A program made the translations under genes and the position numbers. A stretch of 12,768 bases of DNA, taken from positions 1-12,768 of the forward strand of contig JAAUSP010000179.1 in assembly GCA_012032575.1 (NCBI GenBank). Direction: 5' to 3'. The stretch comes from Anaerolineales bacterium (GTDB lineage: Bacteria; Chloroflexota; Anaerolineae; 4572-78; J111). Every line of letters begins with the position of its first letter. Positions within the stretch are counted from its first letter, which is position 1. Below the pieces are notes generated by a model. The model worked only from the letters and a program-made list of their open reading frames with translations. It was not told where the DNA came from and did not search any database. Positions 1 through 6,966 of the stretch are shown here, piece by piece.

Positions 1-1
1 T

Positions 2-2179
2 GAGAGTAGCGTAATTATTGGCGATGTGAGCGGGGGTATTCACGGTTCGGTAATTGCAGGGCGTGATGTTTTGATTGAACCCGGCAAGATTGTTACCAAA
101 GGCTATGATTCGCGTGTCGTTCGAGAGTTGATCTTAACAACTTTCAATGATGAGGAACTAACAGCTTTCTGTTTTGATCATTTTGTGCAGGTATTCTATA
201 AATTTACTGAGGGAATGACTTTTGCAGCGAAGGTGCAGTTATTAATTGAGTATTGCGATAGTAATGATTTACTCGACCAATTGTTGGCGCTAATTGAAGA
301 ATTTAATCCAACCACTTACGCTCGATTTGCTCCTTCATTGCAAATTTCTGTGCCGCGACAAGAAGATACAAAGCAATCAGAAACCTGGGATGATTACATC
401 AATAGAAAGCTGGTGAAGCAAAATTATGTGTATCTTGATGACTTGGATTTGATTCCAGAATCAAAAAGGCGAGACGCGCTTAAGATTTTTGAAGCTAAAA
501 CTACTTATGACCTTATTTACAATGCCGATAAATCCTGTTTAATGTACCGTTATTGGCCCAAACTCAAGGCTTTAGACGGCGCTTGGGATACTTTGCGAGA
601 TTATATAAATAGTGATATTGACACCTTTGTCTCTCAATGGACAATATTTGCTCAGATGCTTGAAGACGCTTTGGGGGTAGGACCGATTTCCAATCCTCCA
701 CCTGCTTCAAGATACCACCGAATTGTTGGTTACAAAATTAATGTTGGCAGCGCCTTTGAAGGTCTAAATTTACCTGGCAAGTTGTTGCTTTGCGCGGCCC
801 AATATTCACAACCAACCCTGGCTGAAATCGAGGGTGTGTACCACCTGGTTAGAAATCAATATCACGCCAGTATTGCCTTGTTGGTTCTTTTCTCAGATAG
901 CGACCATGTCCAACAAATCCAATTAAAACTGGATAGAAACTTTAAACGCTCTCAGGCGTGCGATATTATCGTTTTGGCTTATGCCGAAATTAGTTCCTGG
1001 CTCAAGACGGACAGCCCTTTAGATGAGGTCAGAAGAACGGTGCTGAAACAGGTGAACCTTAAAGCGGTTTCTCCGTTTGTGATCAACGGTCCAACGCCTG
1101 AAAATATGTTTTTTGGTCGGGAAAATGAACTGCGACGGATCAGAGATCACCTGCCGCATCAATCTTTTGCCATTACCGGCGGACGGCGAATTGGCAAAAC
1201 CTCCATTGCTCAAAGGTTACACACCGATTATCTCCCGGCAGCGAATTTTTATGCGCTGTATCAAGACATTTCTTTTATCTCCAACCCGGAACAGTTTCTT
1301 GCCATCAGGTTGGATAATTGGCAGCCTACCCGCCCGGCCCAGGCCCCGGCTACGATTGGAGATTTATTAGCGGCTGGTCCGCTAGACCGGCCTGTGGCTC
1401 TGCTATTAGATGAAACTGATAAATTGGTCCCCTTTGACCGCAAACTGGACTGGCCTATCTTCAATCAATTAAGGGCAGCCGCTAACACCGGCTATTTGCG
1501 GGTCATTCTAATCGGCGGACATCAACTGCGAGAGAGCATGCAGGATAGCCAAAGCCCTCTGTTTAATTTTACCAATAATATTTTGATCGGCCGTCTCAAC
1601 TTTGAGAATGTTGAAAAGTTAGTCACTCAGCCTTTGGAGAGGTTGGAGATTATTTATGACCCGCGGATTGTGCGACGCATCTACGAATTTACGTCAGGCC
1701 ATCCTAATATTGTGCAACGCCTGTGTCAGCGATTGATTGAAATATTGGATATCAGGAATGACCGTAAATTAGGGTTAGAAGATGTTGAAGAAGTAGTTAA
1801 CGCTCCCGGTTTTCAGCGGGATGATTTTTTAAATACTTATCTCAGTCAGGCTACCGTTTTGGAACATATTCTGACGATAATGCTGGCTAAAGCGGGTCAA
1901 ATATCTAATTTGGCGGCTATTCGCCAGGTGTTACGGCAAGAATTGGGCCTTGAACCCTCCGCTCGTGAACTTAGCCCTGCCCTGCGCCGTTTGGTTGACC
2001 TGCGTTCTATCCTGAACCATACCTCTCAAGGCTATACTTTTGCTGTGCCGGCTATTCCGCTGGTCATTAACCAATCGGGAGCCAGCGCTATTGCCGATTT
2101 ACTGGAACAGTATGTCGAAGATTACCGGACACACGGCGATAAAACCTTAGAAGAAATTGATGCGATGGAGTGGGCTTAA
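2..2179 (+). CDS. STAND-type NTPase with N-terminal effector-associated (death-like) domain, 5' partial
   Basis: Likely a regulatory NTPase of a conflict or signalling system. Residues are numbered from an in-frame GTG at 26, but the frame is open to the left edge and reads ESSVIIGD just before it, so the true start is probably outside the window. Residues 1-18 form a Gly-rich strand motif (GGIHGSVIAGRDV) commonly seen ahead of such proteins. Residues 28-103 are helical and match the effector-associated/death-like type (VVRELILTTFNDEELTAFCF). Residues 110-225 are mostly helical and 226-345 look alpha/beta; I recognise no named family there. The NTPase follows: FFGRENEL at 362-369, Walker A GGRRIGKTS at 385-393, Walker B VALLLDE with D462-E463, a sensor-like strand RVILIGG at 492-498, and the STAND-like GHPNIVQRLCQRL at 558-570. 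Residues 605-685 look like a winged helix. The partner gene starts directly after its stop. Family is confident; exact role is inferred. Confidence 0.85.
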   Translation, partial: ESSVIIGDVSGGIHGSVIAGRDVLIEPGKIVTKGYDSRVVRELILTTFNDEELTAFCFDHFVQVFYKFTEGMTFAAKVQLLIEYCDSNDLLDQLLALIEEFNPTTYARFAPSLQISVPRQEDTKQSETWDDYINRKLVKQNYVYLDDLDLIPESKRRDALKIFEAKTTYDLIYNADKSCLMYRYWPKLKALDGAWDTLRDYINSDIDTFVSQWTIFAQMLEDALGVGPISNPPPASRYHRIVGYKINVGSAFEGLNLPGKLLLCAAQYSQPTLAEIEGVYHLVRNQYHASIALLVLFSDSDHVQQIQLKLDRNFKRSQACDIIVLAYAEISSWLKTDSPLDEVRRTVLKQVNLKAVSPFVINGPTPENMFFGRENELRRIRDHLPHQSFAITGGRRIGKTSIAQRLHTDYLPAANFYALYQDISFISNPEQFLAIRLDNWQPTRPAQAPATIGDLLAAGPLDRPVALLLDETDKLVPFDRKLDWPIFNQLRAAANTGYLRVILIGGHQLRESMQDSQSPLFNFTNNILIGRLNFENVEKLVTQPLERLEIIYDPRIVRRIYEFTSGHPNIVQRLCQRLIEILDIRNDRKLGLEDVEEVVNAPGFQRDDFLNTYLSQATVLEHILTIMLAKAGQISNLAAIRQVLRQELGLEPSARELSPALRRLVDLRSILNHTSQGYTFAVPAIPLVINQSGASAIADLLEQYVEDYRTHGDKTLEEIDAMEWA
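2167..2170 (+). promoter_or_regulatory. Ribosome binding site of the second NTPase gene, inside the end of the first
   Basis: GGAG lies 9 bases before the ATG at 2180 and within the last codons of the upstream gene. The upstream stop TAA (2177-2179) touches the ATG with no gap. The pair is therefore very likely co-transcribed and translationally coupled. Confidence 0.55.
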
Positions 2180-3409
2180 ATGAGCAATCACCCCTTTCAA
2201 GTCGGTGGACCGCTTTCACCCAAACTATCTGTTTATGTTGAGCGTAAAGCCGACGAACAAGCTTATGAATATGTGCGCCGAATGGACTATTTGAAGCTGA
2301 TTGAGACCCGCCAGCAGGGCAAGACCAGCCTCATTTATCGGCTCATTGATCGTTTCAAAAATGATAATTATGTATTTGCTTATTTTTCAATGGAGATTCT
2401 GGCCTCAAAACAGATTGATGAAATAAGCTGGTACACCTACCTGGTTGACAGAATCCTTCTTCAGCTAAAAGCCATCCCCGATGTGGAAAAATTGCTCACT
2501 CCTAAAAATGGTCGGGAGTGGTTTAGATTTTTAAGTGACTTGGCTGAGCTTGCCTGTCAAGCCAACCGTAAAGTTATCATTGTTTTAGATGAAATTGGGG
2601 GAGCGTCATCGGATTGGGCTACTAATTTTTTCTCAGCCATGCGTAGCGCTCATATTCATCGCCCCATTCAGCCTGCTTTTGAGTATCTCTCTTTTATTTT
2701 AGCCGGAGCCTATAATGACCGGGCGCTTATAGGAGATGAGAATATCTCCCCCTTCAATGTGGCCCAACAAGTGCATCTGGAAGATTTTGATGTAGGGCAG
2801 ACCCGGCTACTCACGCTGTATCTAACCGATTCGTCTGAGGTGCAAACCCTGCTGGCTGAACATATCCATTATTGGACTGACGGACAACCTTACTTGACTC
2901 ACTGGCTCTGTCGGGAATTGGTAGGGCAAGAGTTAACAGCCGTTACTGTAGACTTGCTAATTGATAAATTATGCCGTGAGGACAACAATCATTTGCCCCA
3001 CGTTTTTGCTTTCAGCCGTAATAGAGAGCTAAAGCAGTATGTTAAACAGATTAGGGATGGAGTAAGCTTTAAATTCATTCCAGGGAATCTGCGGAAACAG
3101 ATGAAATTAGCTCTGATGGGTATTATCAAGGGAAATGCGCAAGGCCAGTGTCAAATTCGGAACCGATTGTATGAGCAGATGTTAGTTCATATTTTTGTAG
3201 ATGATGATGACGAAAAACCTTCCGGTGACTCACCTCTCGATACGGTAAAAAAGCTGATCATAGAACATCGCAACCGTTTACACCAACTCCAAATGCAGCA
3301 AGCGGCTGGAGGTATGTTCGTTGATCCAAAAATCCCCCTTGAAATCGCAAAAATTGAAGAAGAGATTGATGAATTGGAACGACAACGGAAGGATTTAGAA
3401 GGTATTTAA
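2180..3409 (+). CDS. AAA-like (AAA_35 type) NTPase with C-terminal helical hairpin
   Basis: An ATPase of the AAA-like STAND-related group. The N-terminal hallmark FQVGGPLSPKLSVYVERKAD (residues 6-25) is the usual opening of this family. The P-loop is the family's variant form, ETRQQGKTS (42-50), lacking the first Gly of a classical Walker A but keeping K48. Walker B is KVIIVLDE with D137-E138. TDGQPYLTHWLCREL (233-247) is the STAND-like GxP helix motif. Residues 300-340 may be a small winged helix. An acidic linker (DDDDE, 341-345) leads to a charged helical hairpin at 353-407 (RNRLHQL, then IAKIEEEIDELERQRKDLE) that is probably a protein-protein adaptor. Many relatives carry WD40 or enzymatic domains here; this one has none, so it probably acts through the upstream NTPase. 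Base composition is AT-richer than the downstream genes, as in its partner. Fold is confident, function is inferred. Confidence 0.85.
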   Translation: MSNHPFQVGGPLSPKLSVYVERKADEQAYEYVRRMDYLKLIETRQQGKTSLIYRLIDRFKNDNYVFAYFSMEILASKQIDEISWYTYLVDRILLQLKAIPDVEKLLTPKNGREWFRFLSDLAELACQANRKVIIVLDEIGGASSDWATNFFSAMRSAHIHRPIQPAFEYLSFILAGAYNDRALIGDENISPFNVAQQVHLEDFDVGQTRLLTLYLTDSSEVQTLLAEHIHYWTDGQPYLTHWLCRELVGQELTAVTVDLLIDKLCREDNNHLPHVFAFSRNRELKQYVKQIRDGVSFKFIPGNLRKQMKLALMGIIKGNAQGQCQIRNRLYEQMLVHIFVDDDDEKPSGDSPLDTVKKLIIEHRNRLHQLQMQQAAGGMFVDPKIPLEIAKIEEEIDELERQRKDLEGI

Positions 3410-3425
3410 GTTGTCGTCGAGGCTA

Positions 3426-3989
3426 TCAGTCAAACAAGGTGGCAACTAAGACCGAAAAACCGGGCAGCACATCATCACCCGGCAGATGGTCGGTCTCGGT
3501 GAATTCGCGCATATCGGTCAGGGCGCGGTGGGCAAAAATGGAGCGGGTTTCGGGGTCGGCAATCCAGACCAGGCGCACGCCGATAGCAAAATACTCGCGC
3601 AGTTTTTGGGTGATTTCGCTCCAACTGTTACTGGGGGATAAAACTTCAACGATTAAATCGGGGGCAACTTCTAAAAAACCGGGGGATTTTTGCTGCGAAA
3701 ATCGTTCATTGGAGATAAACAACACGTCGGTGCCGCGGATGGTATCGGGGTTGCGCTGGGTGTAAATACCGACTTCGCCGCTCTGAACCCGGCCTAGGTT
3801 GTGGGTGCGCACAAAAGCGTGGAGTACAGCCGCAAAATTGGTTTCAACTTCTCCGTGGGTATAACTTGTGGGACTCATGGGAACAATTCTCCCTTCAACC
3901 AGTTCGCAGGGTCCAGGGTTACTCATTTTCTCCAATTCCGCGCCGGTGATAAGCCGGGTTTCCGTTGTAGTCAACTCGACAGTGGCCAT
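3426..3989 (-). CDS. Uma2-family (DUF820) restriction-endonuclease-fold protein
   Basis: A 187-residue member of the Uma2/DUF820 family, which has a PD-(D/E)xK nuclease fold; biological targets of the family are largely unknown. The start at 3989 (MATVEL) is chosen because GGAGG sits 6 bases upstream and a TATAAT box precedes it. A longer reading to 4067 would add 26 residues, run through the promoter and overlap the divergent ABC gene. Visible family motifs are CELVEGRIVPMSP (28-40), the first acidic strand GTDVLFIS (86-93, D88), the core PDLIVEVLSPS (110-120, D111 and E115), K129 in the following helix, and YFAIGVRLVWIADP (133-146). The usual RGPDV is RGTDV here, a mild change. All catalytic acidic and Lys positions appear present, so it is probably active. 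It ends 17 bases from the convergent NTPase gene. Confidence 0.85.
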   Translation of the reverse strand: MATVELTTTETRLITGAELEKMSNPGPCELVEGRIVPMSPTSYTHGEVETNFAAVLHAFVRTHNLGRVQSGEVGIYTQRNPDTIRGTDVLFISNERFSQQKSPGFLEVAPDLIVEVLSPSNSWSEITQKLREYFAIGVRLVWIADPETRSIFAHRALTDMREFTETDHLPGDDVLPGFSVLVATLFD

Positions 3990-3995
3990 GGTTAA

Positions 3996-4000
3996 CCTCC
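3996..4000 (-). promoter_or_regulatory. Ribosome binding site deciding the Uma2 start
   Basis: On the minus strand GGAGG precedes the ATG at 3989 with 6 bases between. This supports the shorter 187-residue product rather than the longer open frame. Confidence 0.65.
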
Positions 4001-4013
4001 AATTACGTATGGC

Positions 4014-4042
4014 ATTATACTCTTGAAAGGGCACGAAGGCAA
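4014..4042 (-). promoter_or_regulatory. Predicted sigma-70-like promoter of the Uma2 gene
   Basis: The minus strand shows TTGCCT (4042-4037), a 17-base spacer and a perfect TATAAT (4019-4014), about 25 bases before the ATG. The opposite strand of the same box reads TATACT (4016-4021), but no good -35 box was found for the ABC exporter. The -35 overlaps the first codon of the exporter gene, so the two divergent genes share a very compact control region. Confidence 0.45.
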
Positions 4043-5844
4043 TGTCTGTTTTTGGCGGCCTCAACACCGAGGCTTACGACCGAACTTATACCGACCGCGA
4101 ACTGTTCCGGCGGATTGCCGGGTATTTCGGGCGCTACCGCCGCCGGCTGGTGATTATTACCGTGTTTGTCGGCATTGTTTCGCTGGCGGGGGCGGCTCAA
4201 CCGTTGATTATTTCCAGAGGCGTGGAAGCGCTGGAAAGCCAGCCGTCCACCTGGTTGATCTGGGGACTGGTCGGCTTTTTAACCCTGTCGGGCGTGGGGA
4301 TTTGGCTGTCCAACTGGATGTGGCGGCGCTTGATGGCCCGGCTCATCGGCGATGTGGTGGCGCAACTGCGCCGCGACGCTTTTAGCGCGGCTATCCATCA
4401 CGATCTGGCCTTCTTCGACGAGTTCGAATCGGGCCGAACCATCAGCCGCATCACTTCTGACACCCAGGAATTTGCCCAGGTGGTCCAATTGGTCAGCGAT
4501 CTGGTGACGCAGGTATTGTTGGTGCTGGTGCTGCTGGTCGTTTTGATCGGCATTTCCTGGCAGTTGACCCTGATTCTGCTGGCGCTGACCCCGTTCATCG
4601 GCTTGCTGACGGTGGGGTTTCGGCGGGCGGCGCGGTTTGTCACCCGCAAGGGCTTCCGGGTGCTGGCCGAGGTCAACGCGGCTATTCAGGAGACTGTGAC
4701 CGGCATCGGCATTGCCAAAAATTTCCGGCAGGAAGAGGCGATTTACCGCTCGTTCAGCCAGGTCAACCAGCAGTCATATCAGGTTAACCTGCGACGCGGC
4801 TTTGTGCTATCCAACGTCTTTCCGGTCTTGAGCGTGATGTCCAGTTTTGGCACGGCGGCGCTGCTTTATTGGGGCGGGGTTTCGGCGGGGACGGGCCTGG
4901 TGACGATTGGGGCCTGGTATCTGTTCATGCAGAGCGTAGACCGCTTCTGGTTCCCGGTCATCAATCTGTCCTCCTTTTGGAGCCAGTTCCAGTCCGGCCT
5001 GTCGGCCTCGGAGCGCATTTTTGCTCTGATTGACGCCCAGCCGGTGGTGCGCCAGACCGACAGCCGGCCGGTTCACCCTTTGCGCGGCGAAATTGTGTTC
5101 GAGCGGGTCAAATTTCGTTACAGCAAACAGGAACAAGTGCTGGACGATTTCTCGCTGCGGATCGAGCCGGGCGAGAGCGTAGCTTTGGTGGGCCATACCG
5201 GGGCGGGCAAAAGCAGCCTGGTCAAGCTGATCACCCGATTTTATGAGTTTCAGGGGGGCCAGATTTGCGTGGACGGGCAGGACATCCGCACCTTTGATTT
5301 GACCAGCTACCGCCGCCAGTTGGGGCTGGTTTCGCAGTCACCGTTTCTGTTTTCCGGCACGGTGGCCGACAACATTCGCTACGCCCGGCCCGAATTGAGT
5401 GACGCCGACATCGAAGCGGTGGCCCGGCGGATTGGACATGGCGAGTGGCTGGAAACGCTGCCGGACGGACTGCGCACCGATGTCGGTGAGCGAGGGGCGC
5501 GCCTCTCGATGGGCCAGCGGCAGTTGGTCGCCCTGACGCGGGTGTTGGCCCAACAGCCGGCGGTTTTTATTCTGGATGAAGCCACCGCCAGCGTGGACCC
5601 CTTCACCGAGTTTCAAATCCAGGAAGCGATGGATTTGATCCTCAAATCCACCACCTCGATCCTGATTGCCCACCGGCTGTCTACCGTGCGCTCGGTAAAC
5701 CGGATTTTGGTGCTGCAAAAGGGCCGCATCATCGAGCAGGGCAGCCACCTGGAATTATTACGGCAGGGCGGCCATTATGCCGAGCTTTATAATGCCTATT
5801 TCCGGCACCAAAGCCCGGACTATAAGCCGGCTGTTGAGTCCTGA
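4042..5844 (+). CDS. ABC exporter half-transporter (fused permease and ATP-binding domains)
   Basis: A 600-residue type IV (MsbA/LmrA-like) exporter subunit in the cytoplasmic membrane, expected to work as a homo- or heterodimer. Hydrophobic segments lie near 36-58, 71-92, 150-170, 173-194, 257-279 and 285-298, giving the usual six-helix domain. The nucleotide-binding domain has an A-loop Tyr (Y360), Walker A GHTGAGKSS (384-392), Q-loop Gln (Q432), signature LSMGQRQ (488-494; Met replaces the second Gly of LSGGQ), Walker B VFILDE (D512-E513), the D-loop ASVDP and the H-loop His (H544 in LIAHRLST). All catalytic elements are intact. Substrate cannot be told; lipids, drugs or peptides are typical of the family. 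No partner half-transporter is adjacent. The start ATG has only a weak purine-rich site (GAAGG) before it. GC content is clearly higher than in the preceding NTPase pair. Confidence 0.93.
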   Translation: MSVFGGLNTEAYDRTYTDRELFRRIAGYFGRYRRRLVIITVFVGIVSLAGAAQPLIISRGVEALESQPSTWLIWGLVGFLTLSGVGIWLSNWMWRRLMARLIGDVVAQLRRDAFSAAIHHDLAFFDEFESGRTISRITSDTQEFAQVVQLVSDLVTQVLLVLVLLVVLIGISWQLTLILLALTPFIGLLTVGFRRAARFVTRKGFRVLAEVNAAIQETVTGIGIAKNFRQEEAIYRSFSQVNQQSYQVNLRRGFVLSNVFPVLSVMSSFGTAALLYWGGVSAGTGLVTIGAWYLFMQSVDRFWFPVINLSSFWSQFQSGLSASERIFALIDAQPVVRQTDSRPVHPLRGEIVFERVKFRYSKQEQVLDDFSLRIEPGESVALVGHTGAGKSSLVKLITRFYEFQGGQICVDGQDIRTFDLTSYRRQLGLVSQSPFLFSGTVADNIRYARPELSDADIEAVARRIGHGEWLETLPDGLRTDVGERGARLSMGQRQLVALTRVLAQQPAVFILDEATASVDPFTEFQIQEAMDLILKSTTSILIAHRLSTVRSVNRILVLQKGRIIEQGSHLELLRQGGHYAELYNAYFRHQSPDYKPAVES

Positions 5845-6234
5845 GAAACTTGATCCCAGTTGACCCGCTGGTAAATTTGCTCCAGCGGTAGTTTGACTTC
5901 GATGGATTTCAAACTGAGGAATTCATCCAGCCGGGTGAAAACCTGTAATTCCCACTGTTTGTCACTGACCCGCCGAAAATACTCCACCTGTATAGGTAAA
6001 AAAGTTTCGTTTTTCAATCCACAATCGCACGTCGGTGGTAAAAACTTCGCACGCTTTGGCGGCAAAAGCCTGGTTGAGCAGCGCCGACAGATTCCTCACC
6101 ATCCGGCTGTGGTTGAGGGAAGCGCCGGCCATCGCCACGATTTTCCCATGAAAATACTCGCTTTTGTATTCGGCTTTTTCTTCAAGCACCAGGTATTCTA
6201 CCGGGGTGTAAGAATGGCTTTGTTGGGCGAACAT
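5820..6234 (-). pseudogene. Uma2-family nuclease remnant with internal deletion and frameshift
   Basis: Two minus-strand frames carry the two ends of one Uma2 protein. The first begins at ATG 6234, with GGAGG (6244-6240) 5 bases upstream, and reads YTPVEYLVLEEKAEYKSEYF and then VRLWIEKRNFFTYT. It runs into foreign frame and stops at 5962. The second frame continues from the same spot (about 5990) as QVEYFRRVSDKQWELQVF and ends at 5820 after LPLEQIYQRVNWDQVSQ. Family members have roughly 80-90 residues between these parts, including the PDV strand, the LIVEVLSPS core and the catalytic Lys helix; all are missing here. The product cannot be an active nuclease. The 3' end overlaps the last 25 bases of the ABC exporter gene. 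The intact ribosome site suggests recent decay. Confidence 0.8.
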
Positions 6235-6312
6235 AGACGCCTCCGGTTTATTTTCCTATTCTTATTTTCAATTTTATTTGATAAGAGCAGATGAATCAAT
6301 ACGGGCAGCGGG

Positions 6313-6342
6313 TTGGACAAACCACCCCCGGAATGGCATAAT
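6313..6342 (+). promoter_or_regulatory. Possible sigma-70-like promoter of the Uma2-lipoprotein gene pair
   Basis: TTGGAC (6313-6318), an 18-base spacer and CATAAT (6337-6342) lie about 40 bases before the ATG at 6382. Each box differs from consensus by one or two bases. The surrounding gap (6235-6381) otherwise holds an AT-rich stretch near 6246-6285 upstream of the decayed Uma2 gene and no further gene. Confidence 0.4.
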
Positions 6343-6381
6343 GGTTTTACGGCTGAATTGAGGTTGATTGGAGAGGACTGA

Positions 6382-6966
6382 ATGTTAGAAGCTACGTTGA
6401 CCCCCACCCAAGATTGGCCTGCGCCAGGCCAGTGGACTTATGACGATTATCTCCGCCTGCCCGACGATGGGCAGCGGTATGAAATTATCGAAGGAGTGCT
6501 GTACGTGGCCAACGCACCGAGTTCTATTCATCAGTTCACGGTTGGTGAAATTTTTGCCGCAGTCCGCGATTTTGTTAAAAAGCATAACTTGGGACAGGTG
6601 GTGGTCGCTCCTTTCGAGGTTCACTTAAGTGAAACCACCCGCCCGGTACAACCCGATGTCTTTTTTGTTAAAGCCGAGCGCTGGCCTGCCGGGGAAATTC
6701 AATTCTTCGCGGGGCCGCCTGATCTCATTGTCGAAGTGTTGTCGCCCGGCAGCATCCGCCTGGATCGCTACGTTAAATTTCAGGCTTATGAACAGGCCGG
6801 CGTGCCCGAATATTGGATTGCCAACCCTCATCTGCGCGTGGTCGAGGTTTACACCCTTTCCGGCGGCGAATATGCGCTCCTGGGAGAATTTTCCGGGGAT
6901 GAGATCATCAAATCGGTGGTACTTGAGGGTTTGCCGATTATCAATCATACATTGTTTGTCCCATGA
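6382..6966 (+). CDS. Uma2-family (DUF820) restriction-endonuclease-fold protein
   Basis: A 194-residue, full-length Uma2/DUF820 protein with the PD-(D/E)xK nuclease fold. GGAGAGGA (6370-6377) supports the ATG at 6382. Motifs in order: WTYDDYLRLP (18-27), RYEIIEGVLYVANAPS (32-47), the acidic strand QPDVFFVKAER (90-100, D92), the core PPDLIVEVLSPGS (112-124, D114 and E118), K132 in DRYVKFQAYEQAGV, and the closing PEYWIANP (142-149). The catalytic set looks complete. The last codons overlap the next gene by 4 bases (ATGA), so this nuclease-fold protein and a secreted lipoprotein are probably made from one message. It differs clearly in sequence from the other Uma2 proteins in the window, so the copies are not recent duplicates. 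The role is unknown beyond the family fold. Confidence 0.88.
   Translation: MLEATLTPTQDWPAPGQWTYDDYLRLPDDGQRYEIIEGVLYVANAPSSIHQFTVGEIFAAVRDFVKKHNLGQVVVAPFEVHLSETTRPVQPDVFFVKAERWPAGEIQFFAGPPDLIVEVLSPGSIRLDRYVKFQAYEQAGVPEYWIANPHLRVVEVYTLSGGEYALLGEFSGDEIIKSVVLEGLPIINHTLFVP

Noticed and set aside
3426..4067. Longer Uma2 product starting at 4067
   Set aside because: The extra 26 residues have no family similarity, run through a good promoter and ribosome site, and overlap the divergent ABC gene.
4023..4385. Open frame of 120 codons overlapping the start of the ABC exporter on the same strand
   Set aside because: It is rich in Arg, Gly and Pro without family motifs, while the exporter frame has full conservation over the same bases.
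5820..6065. Separate small minus-strand gene of 81 codons
   Set aside because: Its beginning is out-of-frame Uma2 sequence and its end is the Uma2 C-terminus; it is the tail of the broken gene, not a gene of its own.
5893..6294. Open frame of 133 codons on the + strand
   Set aside because: It lies opposite the Uma2 pseudogene, whose minus-strand sequence matches a family; the + product has no features.
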